Source: Burkholderiales bacterium
GTDB taxonomy: Bacteria; Pseudomonadota; Gammaproteobacteria; Burkholderiales; JAEUOS01
NCBI GenBank assembly: GCA_947456845.1
Contig: CANGUJ010000017.1
Coordinates: forward strand, 1 to 21,187
Direction of reading: 5' to 3'
Length of the DNA: 21,187 nt
In this document: positions 9,407-16,152 of the stretch, in pieces
Layout of the letters: the number at the start of each line of letters is the position of its first letter
Numbering within the stretch: the first letter of the stretch is position 1
Program-made: the position numbers and the translations under genes
The notes under the pieces: generated by a model
Told to the model about the DNA's origin: nothing
Database searches by the model: none
The model's input: only the letters and a program-made list of their open reading frames with translations

Positions 9407-10183
9407 CTACATGACCATCACGGCAGGCCGGGCGGAAGGAAGCGTGATTTCGCGTTGCAACAGTTCGCCCACGCCGGAAAGATCAATGTCGGGGTGCAGC
9501 GTGTCGCACATGAAGCCCAGCAGGGGATGCCGCGCCTCGCTCCACTTCGAATGGGCACGAAGCACATCCAGCGCGAGCACTCGATGCGGAATGCCCCCGG
9601 CGTGGCGCATTGGCATGAAACCGGCATCGGGGAAGACATCTTCAAACAGCAAGTCCTCATACTGGCGATCCATGGGCGAGCGCGCGGCGATCACCATCCA
9701 CTCGACCCCGGTCTTCAGGCAGAACTGGAAGAAAGCCTTGAAAAGCATGGTCTTGACCACGGTGCCCATGCGCCCGGTCGCAACGCCCAGGCGGGTCGCC
9801 TCGGCGATGCTGGTGAACTCCAGCCAATCGGGGAGTTTCACCGACTGTTCCAGACCGAGCGGACCATGGCTGTTGTTGGTGATGCGCATGGTGCCGATGG
9901 GCGAGCCGTCCAACTTCGATTCGGCCAGCAGCACCACATTGCCGGGCTGGAAGTCCGAAGCTTCGGGTGTCGCGAGGGTTGCCGCGAATGCGGGCACGTG
10001 ACGCGCGTAAGCCGAGTGGCGGATGCTGACCGCCTTGGCCAAATCGAGCTCGTCCTTGACCACCTTGATGCGAAACGGCATATGTTCCTGCCGCACACCC
10101 TGCGCCGCGCTGCCCGGTACAGGCTTCGAAACCGACTCAATCATCCTGCCCAAGAGTGCCTGCATTTCATTGCCTGTTTGCAT
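9407..10183 (-). CDS. FeeM-like N-acyl amino acid synthase (GNAT/autoinducer-synthase fold)
   Basis: Family members join an acyl chain from acyl-ACP to an amino acid amine, giving N-acyl amino acids. The 258-residue product has a variable leader (1-35) and then a GNAT-type core: RHSAYARHVPAF (55-66), the strand with GTMRIT (97-102), EATRLGV (128-134), the long helix VVKTMLFKAFFQFCLKTGV (142-160) and the DRQYEDLLFEDVFPDAGF segment (172-189) that caps the acyl tunnel in this family. A conserved HPLLGFMCDTLHPD stretch (219-232) follows. ATG at 10183 is preceded by GGGGAGCGGAAA. Many betaproteobacteria carry such genes, often near exosortase/PEP-CTERM or exopolysaccharide loci; a related exosortase-associated acyltransferase family is the main alternative. 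The actual acyl acceptor is unknown. It is divergent from the aldo/keto reductase gene across a repeat-rich region. Confidence 0.78.
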   Translation of the reverse strand: MQTGNEMQALLGRMIESVSKPVPGSAAQGVRQEHMPFRIKVVKDELDLAKAVSIRHSAYARHVPAFAATLATPEASDFQPGNVVLLAESKLDGSPIGTMRITNNSHGPLGLEQSVKLPDWLEFTSIAEATRLGVATGRMGTVVKTMLFKAFFQFCLKTGVEWMVIAARSPMDRQYEDLLFEDVFPDAGFMPMRHAGGIPHRVLALDVLRAHSKWSEARHPLLGFMCDTLHPDIDLSGVGELLQREITLPSARPAVMVM

Positions 10184-10236
10184 TTTCCGCTCCCCGCTCG
10201 AAAGAAAAAAGGTTAAAACCCGAAATTGAACCTTGA

Positions 10237-10258
10237 CTTTGCCGTTGCTTTGCCGTTG
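10237..10258. repeat. 11-bp tandem direct repeat upstream of the acyltransferase
   Basis: CTTTGCCGTTG occurs twice back to back with no mismatch (10237-10247 and 10248-10258), 54-75 bases upstream of the acyltransferase ATG. Eleven base pairs is one helical turn, the spacing used by OmpR/PhoB-type response regulators on tandem half-sites. The position suits an activator site; the binding protein is unknown. Confidence 0.5.
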
Positions 10259-10324
10259 ATGCGTGTTGGAGGCATGTTATTCAGATACGGGATCGCGGGG
10301 TGTAAGGCGACGCCTCTTTCCCGT

Positions 10325-10357
10325 GTAGGGCTAATTCCTACTCCACGTGTAGGAATT
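10325..10357. promoter_or_regulatory. Alternating GTAGG/CCTAC half-sites with a 9-bp-arm palindrome
   Basis: GTAGG (10325-10329), CCTAC (10337-10341) and GTAGG (10349-10353) alternate in orientation, each separated by exactly 7 bp. The right pair extends to a perfect palindrome with 9-bp arms, AATTCCTAC (10333-10341) and GTAGGAATT (10349-10357). This looks like a dimeric operator lying 142-174 bp upstream of the acyltransferase start. NarL/LuxR-type proteins bind such spaced inverted pentamers, but no regulator gene is present in the window. Confidence 0.5.
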
Positions 10358-10437
10358 CGCAGCCCGCCAGAGCGAAACGCATGGAAAGACGGCGGGCAAG
10401 CGCCTCCTGCGAGGGGAAGCGCGCCGATACATCGGGA

Positions 10438-10498
10438 CTAGGCCCGATTCCTACGCGAGCCGGCAGCGTTTCCTACATGCCTACACCGCGCTTCCTAC
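10438..10498. repeat. TTCCTAC array with exact 22-bp spacing
   Basis: TTCCTAC occurs at 10448-10454, 10470-10476 and 10492-10498, exactly 22 bp (two helical turns) apart, with a further CCTAC at 10480-10484. CTAGG at 10438-10442 stands 7 bp from the first CCTAC, repeating the geometry of the upstream palindrome. The array ends 107 bp before the aldo/keto reductase start. Helically phased copies favour protein binding on one DNA face; a role at either flanking promoter is inference. Confidence 0.5.
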
Positions 10499-10605
10499 AC
10501 CGGCTCGACACGGACCGGACGCACCGACAGACGCGGCGGCCGGACGGGCAACCGGGTAAAGTCGGGCTTCACCAAGTTCACCGTACCAAGGGAGGCACCA
10601 TCCAC

Positions 10606-11580
10606 ATGCAAAAACGAACCCTCGGCAACTCCGGTCTGGCGGTTTCCACGCTCTGTTTCGGCGGCAACGTATTCGGCTGGACGGCCGACCAGGCACAGTC
10701 GTTCAAGCTGCTCGACGCTCTCATGGAATCAGGCTGCAATTTCATCGACACCGCCGATGTCTACTCGCGCTGGGCACCCGGCAACCAGGGCGGTGAATCC
10801 GAGACCATCATCGGGCGCTGGCTCAAGCGCCACGCGCGCACCCGCTCGCGCCAGAGCGTCATCATCGCCACCAAGGTGGGCATGGAGATGGGGCCGGACC
10901 GCAAGGGGCTTTCCCGCAAGCACATACTGCGCTCGGTGGACGCCTCGCTGCGCCGCCTGGGCACCGACTATATCGACCTCTACCAGTCGCACCAGGACGA
11001 CAGGAGCGTGCCGCTGGAGGAAACGCTCGGCACCTATGCCGACCTCGTCAAGGCGGGCAAGGTCCGCCATATCGGCGCCTCCAACTACACGGCCGCCCGG
11101 CTGGCCGAGGCGCTCGACCTGAGCCGCAGGCACCGCCTGCCCGCCTATGTCAGCCTGCAGCCCGAATACAACCTCTGCAAGCGGGCCGGTTACGAAGCCG
11201 AACTCGAGCCGCTCTGCCGGAAACGCAACGTCGGGGTGATCGGCTTCTACTCGCTGGCCAGCGGGTTCCTGAGCGGCAAGTACCGGACCGAGGCGGACAC
11301 CACCCGGGGGGCGCGCGGCAGCCGGGTGGCAGCCTATTTGAACGCGCGCGGCCTGCGTATTCTCGCCGCTCTCGACGAGGTGGCTGCGCGCCATCATGCC
11401 AACCCGACCCGGGTCGCGATCGCCTGGCTCATCGCCAGGCCGGGCATCACCGCGCCGATCGCCAGCGCGACCAGCCTCGACCAGTTGCACGACCTCGTCG
11501 AGGCGACCCGACTGACGCTGCACCAGGACGATATCGCCCTGCTCGACCGCGCCAGCGGCGGCGAAGCGGCACCCGCCTGA
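10606..11580 (+). CDS. Aldo/keto reductase
   Basis: NADPH-dependent (beta/alpha)8-barrel oxidoreductase acting on aldehydes or ketones in the cytoplasm. The 324-residue product begins MQKRTLGNSGLAVSTLCFGG, typical of the subfamily that includes YajO-like and general-stress-type enzymes. The catalytic tetrad is complete: Asp48 and Tyr53 in FIDTADVY, Lys90 in ATKVG and His129 in YQSHQDD. The cofactor end of the barrel is visible in IGFYSLASGFLSGKY and the C-terminal PIASATSLDQL. The open frame extends upstream to 10381, but the ATG at 10606 fits the family start and follows a strong AAGGGAGG site. The gene is transcribed away from the acyltransferase and is followed after 39 bp by rlmJ. The substrate cannot be predicted. 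Confidence 0.9.
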   Translation: MQKRTLGNSGLAVSTLCFGGNVFGWTADQAQSFKLLDALMESGCNFIDTADVYSRWAPGNQGGESETIIGRWLKRHARTRSRQSVIIATKVGMEMGPDRKGLSRKHILRSVDASLRRLGTDYIDLYQSHQDDRSVPLEETLGTYADLVKAGKVRHIGASNYTAARLAEALDLSRRHRLPAYVSLQPEYNLCKRAGYEAELEPLCRKRNVGVIGFYSLASGFLSGKYRTEADTTRGARGSRVAAYLNARGLRILAALDEVAARHHANPTRVAIAWLIARPGITAPIASATSLDQLHDLVEATRLTLHQDDIALLDRASGGEAAPA

Positions 11581-11585
11581 ACCGG

Positions 11586-11611
11586 GGCCGGGCCGGCGCA
11601 CCGGCCCGGCC
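11586..11611 (+). terminator. GC hairpin between the aldo/keto reductase gene and rlmJ
   Basis: An 11-bp perfect GC stem (11586-11596 with 11601-11611, loop CGCA) fills the gap just after the aldo/keto reductase stop and ends 8 bases before the rlmJ ATG. No T-run follows, so full termination is doubtful. It may attenuate transcription, stabilise the upstream message, or mask the rlmJ ribosome binding site (GCAGGCCG overlaps its 3' arm). Confidence 0.5.
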
Positions 11612-11619
11612 GCAGGCCG

Positions 11620-12468
11620 ATGTTCAGCTACCGCCACGGGTTTCATGCCGGCAACCATGCCGACGTGCTCAAGCATGTCGTGCTGGTGCAGCTGCTCGCC
11701 CACATGACGGCCAAGGAAAAGCCCTTTACCTTCGTCGATACCCATGCCGGTTCGGGCGCCTATTCGCTGGAGACCGGCAGCTACGCGGCGCAAACGGCGG
11801 AGTTCGCCGGCGGGGTCGCGCGCCTGTGGGGCCGGGCGGACCTGCCGGGCGCGGCCGGCGACTACCTCCGGCAGGTCGCGGCCTTCAACCCGGACGGCCG
11901 CCTGCTGCGCTATCCCGGTTCGCCGCAAATCGCCCTGCAGATGATGCGCCCGCAGGACCGGCTGCGCCTGTTCGAACTGCACCCCACCGATGCACGCGCG
12001 CTGCGCGATTACTTCCATGCCGATGCGCGGCGTGTCGCGGTCGGCAGGGAGGATGGTTTCACCTGCCTGAAGTCGGTGTTGCCGCCCCCGTCCCGGCGCG
12101 CGCTTGTCCTGGTCGACCCGTCGTACGAAGACAAGGACGACTACGCGCGCGTCGCGGCAATGATGCGCGAGGCACTGGTCCGCTTCCCCACCGGGGTGTA
12201 TGCGGTGTGGTACCCGCAGGTCAGGCGGCGCGAATCGTCGCGGCTGCCGGAACAGCTGCAGCGACTCGCCGGCGAGCGCTGGTTGCATGCGTCCTTGACC
12301 GTGTGCGCACCGCCCGCCGACGGGCTCGGTCTGTTCGGCTCCGGCATGTTCGTCTTCAACCCGCCTTGGCCGCTCGACGCCCGCTTGCGCGGGGCGATGC
12401 CGGCCTTGAAGGCCATTCTCGGCCGCGACGGCGCGGCGGCTTTTGCCATCCAGGGCAGGCAACCCTGA
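11620..12468 (+). CDS. rlmJ: 23S rRNA (adenine-N6)-methyltransferase RlmJ
   Basis: SAM-dependent methyltransferase that in E. coli modifies A2030 of 23S rRNA. The 282-residue product begins MFSYRHGFHAGNHADVLKH, the diagnostic N-terminus of RlmJ. It has the SAM-binding motif VDTHAGSGAYSL (39-50) and the catalytic motif DPSYE (166-170), equivalent to the DPPYE of E. coli; the second proline is replaced by serine, which the family tolerates. YAVWYPQV and the C-terminal FGSGMFVFNPPW also match. Length is close to the 280 residues of E. coli RlmJ. The start is fixed by the conserved leader although the ribosome binding site is weak. It is followed after 15 bp by the ABC transporter gene, so co-transcription is likely. 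Confidence 0.95.
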   Translation: MFSYRHGFHAGNHADVLKHVVLVQLLAHMTAKEKPFTFVDTHAGSGAYSLETGSYAAQTAEFAGGVARLWGRADLPGAAGDYLRQVAAFNPDGRLLRYPGSPQIALQMMRPQDRLRLFELHPTDARALRDYFHADARRVAVGREDGFTCLKSVLPPPSRRALVLVDPSYEDKDDYARVAAMMREALVRFPTGVYAVWYPQVRRRESSRLPEQLQRLAGERWLHASLTVCAPPADGLGLFGSGMFVFNPPWPLDARLRGAMPALKAILGRDGAAAFAIQGRQP

Positions 12469-12483
12469 ACCGGAGGCCCTCGC

Positions 12484-14187
12484 GTGAACGACAAACCCGC
12501 ATTCGCCCGCCGCCTGTGGCGCCTGACCAAGCCCTATTTCGCAAGCGAGCATCGCGCCAGCGCGCTCGGCTTTCTCTGCGCGGTGGTGACGTTGAACCTG
12601 GTCGCCGTCTACGTCGATGTGCTGCTCAATGAGTTCAACCGCGACTTCTACAACGCCCTGGAGCAGAAGGACTTCGCCGAATTCAAGGCGCAGCTGCTGC
12701 GCTTTTCGTATCTGGCGTTCTTCTTCATCATCGTGGCGGTCTACAAGTTCTACCTCACGCAGCTGTTCGAACTGCGCTGGCGCGAGTGGCTGACCCGGCG
12801 CTACATCGACCGCTGGCTGGCCCATCGCGCGTTCTACAAGGTCGAATTGTTCCTGCGCTCGACCGACAATCCGGATCAGCGCATCGCCGAGGACGTCCGG
12901 GCGGTCACCGAGAAGACCGTCGATCTTTCCATGGGGCTGCTCAATTCGGTGGTGACGCTGGGCGCCTTCCTGTCGATCCTGTGGAGCGTGTCCGGCCCGC
13001 TTGCCGTAAGCCTCGGCGGCACCGAATTCGCGGTGCCCGGCTACATGGTGTGGGTGGCCATCATCTACGCGCTGGGCGGTTCGCTGATGATCCACTGGAT
13101 CGGCAAGCCGCTCATCGACATCAACAACCGCGCCCAGAAGGTGGAGGCCGACTTCCGCTACAGCCTGGTGCGGGTGCGCGAGAACGCCGAGAGCATCGCC
13201 CTTTACAGCGGCGAGGCCGGCGAGCGCGCCGTCCTGCGCGACCGCTTCGCCGCCGTGCTCGCGACAACGATCGAACTGATCAGGCGCCAGAAAACCCTGC
13301 TCACGGCCCGCGTCTTCTATGCCCAGATCGCCATCATCTTTCCCATCCTGGTGGCGGCGCCGCGCTACTTCGCCGGCAGCATCAAGCTCGGTGAACTGAT
13401 GCAGGTCGCTTCCGCGTTCGGTCAGGTGCAGGGCGCGCTTTCCTGGTTCATAGACGCTTACGCCAACCTGGCTGCCTGGAAGGCGAGCGTGGACCGCCTG
13501 TTGAGTTTCGATGACGCACTGATGGAAGCCGAGCGCCAATCGGCCCTCAATCCGGAGCCGGGGGCGGCGCCCTCGCTAGCCGGGGTGACGCTGGCCACTC
13601 CGCAGGGCAAGGCGATCGTCACCGACGCCAGCATGACCATCCGCGCCGGCGAGCGCTGGTTGCTGGGCGGGCCTTCCGGCAGCGGCAAGAGCACCCTGTT
13701 CCGCGGCCTGGCCGGCATCTGGCCCTTCGGCGCGGGCCGCGTCGTCGCGCCGCAGGCGGATGTGCTGTTCCTGCCGCAACGGCCCTACCTGCCCTTGGGC
13801 TCGCTCAAGGCGGCGGTCTGTTATCCGGCCGACGCGGCGGGCGTGACCGACGAGGCGGTGCGCGCCGCCTTGCGCGACTGCCATCTGCCGCACCTGGCCG
13901 CGAGCCTGGACGAAGAGGCCCAGTGGGACAAGCAGCTTTCCCCCGGCGAACAGCAGCGCGTGGCCTTTGCCCGGGTGCTCATCAATCGTCCGCGCTGGCT
14001 CTACATGGACGAATCGACCTCGGCGCTCGATGCGCCGACCGCCATCGCCCTGTACGCGCTCGTGCGCGCGCGCCTGCCCGAAAGTACGCTGATCAGCATT
14101 GCGCACAATCCGGAAATCGCCGCATTCCACGACCACACCGCGACGCTCGTGCCGGGCCCGGCGGGGTCGCGCGTAGCCATCGGCTAG
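12484..14187 (+). CDS. ABC transporter, fused SbmA/BacA-like permease and ATPase
   Basis: Half-transporter of 567 residues in the YddA/ABCD-like group, with one polypeptide carrying both domains, probably working as an inner-membrane homodimer. The membrane domain (about 1-340) begins RLWRLTKPYFASEHR and has helices near 27-45, 72-90, 150-168, 185-203 and 280-300, with the SbmA/BacA-type region EADFRYSLVRVRENAESIALY (221-241). The ATPase domain (about 360-560) has Walker A GPSGSGKS (396-403), signature LSPGEQQR (485-492), Walker B LYMDE (506-510) and switch His541. The GTG start at 12484 has GGAGG 8 bases upstream. Relatives carry vitamin B12, peptides or very-long-chain acyl-CoA; the substrate here is unknown. 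The stop is only 8 bp from the convergent phosphotransferase gene. Confidence 0.9.
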   Translation: MNDKPAFARRLWRLTKPYFASEHRASALGFLCAVVTLNLVAVYVDVLLNEFNRDFYNALEQKDFAEFKAQLLRFSYLAFFFIIVAVYKFYLTQLFELRWREWLTRRYIDRWLAHRAFYKVELFLRSTDNPDQRIAEDVRAVTEKTVDLSMGLLNSVVTLGAFLSILWSVSGPLAVSLGGTEFAVPGYMVWVAIIYALGGSLMIHWIGKPLIDINNRAQKVEADFRYSLVRVRENAESIALYSGEAGERAVLRDRFAAVLATTIELIRRQKTLLTARVFYAQIAIIFPILVAAPRYFAGSIKLGELMQVASAFGQVQGALSWFIDAYANLAAWKASVDRLLSFDDALMEAERQSALNPEPGAAPSLAGVTLATPQGKAIVTDASMTIRAGERWLLGGPSGSGKSTLFRGLAGIWPFGAGRVVAPQADVLFLPQRPYLPLGSLKAAVCYPADAAGVTDEAVRAALRDCHLPHLAASLDEEAQWDKQLSPGEQQRVAFARVLINRPRWLYMDESTSALDAPTAIALYALVRARLPESTLISIAHNPEIAAFHDHTATLVPGPAGSRVAIG

Positions 14188-14195
14188 CCGCCGGA

Positions 14196-15296
14196 TCAGC
14201 CGAAGTCGACGCGGTCGCGCCCCTCTCGCAGGGCGCGCGCCGCGCCGCGCAGGCGCGCCAGGGTGAACGCGCGCAGCGCCTCGCCGTCTACCCCGGCGCC
14301 GTGCAGGAAGGAGCCACCCGCCCCGTCGAAGTAGCCCGCGCCGACGCGGATCACGGCCTTGACGATCATGTTGCGCAGCAGGTGGCCATAGAAGCGCCGC
14401 ATGTGGTCGGGCGGCAGGTCCGATACCGCCGCGTATGCGTCCAGCGCGGATGCGACCGCGCCGGCCGGATGGAAGCACCCGAGCAGCGCGAGGTCCTCCA
14501 TCGGGTCGCCGCCGATGGCATCGTCCCAGTCGATGAAGGCGGATACTGCCTCGCCCGTACCGAGCACGTTCCACAGGGCCATGTCCTTGTGCACCAGGCA
14601 GGGCGGCAGACCGCCCAGCTTGCCGCGTTGCCCCTCGAGCAGCTCAAGCAGCGCGGCCGCCTCGCCGCGGGGGATGAAGCCGCGTCCGGCCAGGAAGTCC
14701 AGATGGCGCGGCAGATTCAAGTAGAAGTAGTCGACCGCCGTCGCGTGCAGGCCGCGCAGGCGGCCCTCGGCTTCCAGCGTCGCGCGATCGAACGGCCCGA
14801 AACCCTCCACCGGCACGCGCTTCTGCCAGCACGCGATCCAGTGGCCGATCTGCGCCAGCAGCGCGGGCAAGTCCAGTCGGCCGGACTTCAGGTGGGTATT
14901 GAGGTCGGACGCGGGGACCAGGTCGAGCAGATGGAAAGCGACCGGCAGCGCCGTGCGCGACGCGTCACAGTAATGCACCGCCGGCACCGGAATACCCTGC
15001 GCGCGCAGGCGCCGCAGCAGTTCCGATTCAACCGCCATGTAGTCATCCGCCTCCGGGCCGTCCTCGACACGCAGGAAATAGGCCCGCGTCCCGCTTTCGG
15101 CCCGGAAGGTGAGGTGGTTGCCCTGGCCGGACGCGGGCGCCAGCCGCCACTCGGGACCGCCAAGCTTTCGTTCCAGTTCATGCGCCAGGGACAGCATCAG
15201 CTCCCGCGGCGCACGCCCGGTTGCAGCCCGTACCGTGCCGTGCAGCGCGGCCGGACGGTCGCATTTCCAGTAGTGGATGCCGGCGCGGCTGCTCAC
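14196..15296 (-). CDS. Aminoglycoside/choline-kinase-like phosphotransferase
   Basis: Protein-kinase-fold small-molecule phosphotransferase (APH family), 366 residues. It shows the Brenner motif LVHKDMALWNVL (catalytic Asp238, Asn243) and the metal-binding IDWDDAIGGDPMEDLA (Asp256). The N-lobe holds FLRVEDGPEADDYMAVESELL, with a conserved acidic helix. The start is read as GTG at 15296, which retains the leader HYWKCDRP; an ATG at 15197 (MLSLAHEL), preceded by GGGAG, is an alternative that would give about 333 residues. It lies 22 bp downstream of the Tat-type FAH gene on the same strand, so it is probably the last gene of a three-gene unit. It need not confer drug resistance; many relatives phosphorylate metabolites or lipids. 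Substrate unknown. Confidence 0.85.
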   Translation of the reverse strand: MSSRAGIHYWKCDRPAALHGTVRAATGRAPRELMLSLAHELERKLGGPEWRLAPASGQGNHLTFRAESGTRAYFLRVEDGPEADDYMAVESELLRRLRAQGIPVPAVHYCDASRTALPVAFHLLDLVPASDLNTHLKSGRLDLPALLAQIGHWIACWQKRVPVEGFGPFDRATLEAEGRLRGLHATAVDYFYLNLPRHLDFLAGRGFIPRGEAAALLELLEGQRGKLGGLPPCLVHKDMALWNVLGTGEAVSAFIDWDDAIGGDPMEDLALLGCFHPAGAVASALDAYAAVSDLPPDHMRRFYGHLLRNMIVKAVIRVGAGYFDGAGGSFLHGAGVDGEALRAFTLARLRGAARALREGRDRVDFG

Positions 15297-15318
15297 CTGC
15301 GTATCCGCGGGCGGTGGG

Positions 15319-16113
15319 TCAGACGATCCTGATGCTCAGATCCGGAAGACCGTCGATGTGGCAGTCGATGCGGTCGCCGCGCACCACCGGACCGACGTTT
15401 TCCGGTGTACCCGAAAAGATGATGTCGCCGGGAAACAGCTCGTTGGCCAGCGACAGTCGCGCGACCTGCTCGGCCACCGACCAGATCATGTGGTTGAGGG
15501 TGGCGTTTTGCCTGACCTGGCCGTTGACCTTGAGCCAGATCGCGCCGTTGGTGAAGTGCCCGACGTTGGCCACCCGATGCAGGGGCCCGATCGGCGCCGA
15601 GCGGTCAAAGCTCTTGCCGATCTCCCACGGCTTTTTCTCGTCGCCCATGGCGCGCTGCAGGTCGCGCCGGGTCATGTCCAGCCCGACCGCGTAACCATAG
15701 ACGTGCTCCAGGGCGCGCTCGATGGGAATGTTGCTGCCGCCGCGGGACAGGGCCGCGACCAGTTCGACCTCGTAATGGTAATTCCTGGTGAGGCTCGGAT
15801 AGGGGTGGTCGGCCAGCGTGCCGGGCGCGACGTTCTGGATCGCGTCGGTCGGCTTCTGGAAAAAGAAAGGCGGCTCGCGGGTGGGATCGGAGCCCATTTC
15901 GCGCGCATGCGCGGCGTAGTTGCGGCCGATGCAATAGATGCGGCGCACCGGGAACATCTCATCGGTGCCGCTCACCGGAATGGTGGTGGCGGGCACGTTG
16001 AAGGCGGTCCTGGCGGCGTTGCCGGCGACGCCCGGGGTGGCACAGCCGGCCACCGCGCCGACGGTCATGGCGCCGGCCGCCTGCAGCATGTTGCGCCGAT
16101 TCATGTCGGTCAT
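15319..16113 (-). CDS. FAH-family hydrolase with Tat-lipoprotein leader
   Basis: Fumarylacetoacetate-hydrolase-fold protein of 264 residues. The core (about 53-264) has RIYCIGRNYAAHAREMG, the metal ligands Glu115 and Glu117 in YHYEVELVAAL, and Asp146 in GLDMTRRD, so the active site looks intact. Family members cleave C-C bonds of acylpyruvates (for example fumarylpyruvate) or act as hydratases or decarboxylases. Unusually for this normally cytosolic family, the first 25 residues are MNRRNML plus a short hydrophobic stretch ending in the lipobox VAGC (Cys24), which reads as a twin-arginine lipoprotein signal. ATG at 16113 is used; an ATG at 16104 keeps the leader too. It lies 39 bp after a leaderless paralogue about half identical by eye, pointing to tandem duplication. 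Confidence 0.87.
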   Translation of the reverse strand: MTDMNRRNMLQAAGAMTVGAVAGCATPGVAGNAARTAFNVPATTIPVSGTDEMFPVRRIYCIGRNYAAHAREMGSDPTREPPFFFQKPTDAIQNVAPGTLADHPYPSLTRNYHYEVELVAALSRGGSNIPIERALEHVYGYAVGLDMTRRDLQRAMGDEKKPWEIGKSFDRSAPIGPLHRVANVGHFTNGAIWLKVNGQVRQNATLNHMIWSVAEQVARLSLANELFPGDIIFSGTPENVGPVVRGDRIDCHIDGLPDLSIRIV

Positions 16114-16152
16114 GCCCGCCTGCTCCCCCGCGAACCGATGACGCGCGGCCGT

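Larger units (their letters stand above)
10184..10605. other. Divergent intergenic control region (422 bp)
   Basis: No convincing gene lies here; small open frames have no recognisable product or ribosome binding site. The left 80 bp are AT-richer than the surroundings and carry an 11-bp tandem repeat. The middle has a strong palindrome at 10333-10357 and a 7-bp inverted repeat GCCCGCC/GGCGGGC (10362-10368, 10391-10397). The right part has a hairpin ATCGGG/CCCGAT (10431-10436, 10443-10448) and a TTCCTAC array. It must contain promoters for both the acyltransferase (minus) and the aldo/keto reductase (plus), but I could not place -35/-10 pairs confidently. Confidence 0.6.

Noticed and set aside
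10238..10256. GG-N10-GC spacing on the minus strand resembling a sigma-54 promoter
   Set aside because: The spacing arises automatically from the 11-bp tandem repeat, and the flanking bases fit TGGCAC/TTGCW poorly.
10226..10441. 71-codon open frame in the divergent control region
   Set aside because: No ribosome binding site or recognisable protein features, and it crosses the palindrome and inverted repeats.
10325..10498. CRISPR array
   Set aside because: The repeated unit is only 5-9 bp, changes orientation and has no uniform spacers; no cas gene is present.
10729..13539. Long 936-codon open frame on the minus strand opposite the aldo/keto reductase, rlmJ and ABC genes
   Set aside because: It spans three clear plus-strand genes, has low-complexity shadow composition and no domain.
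14196..15296. Antibiotic resistance gene (aminoglycoside phosphotransferase)
   Set aside because: Only the general APH/choline-kinase fold is supported; no mobile element or resistance context is present.
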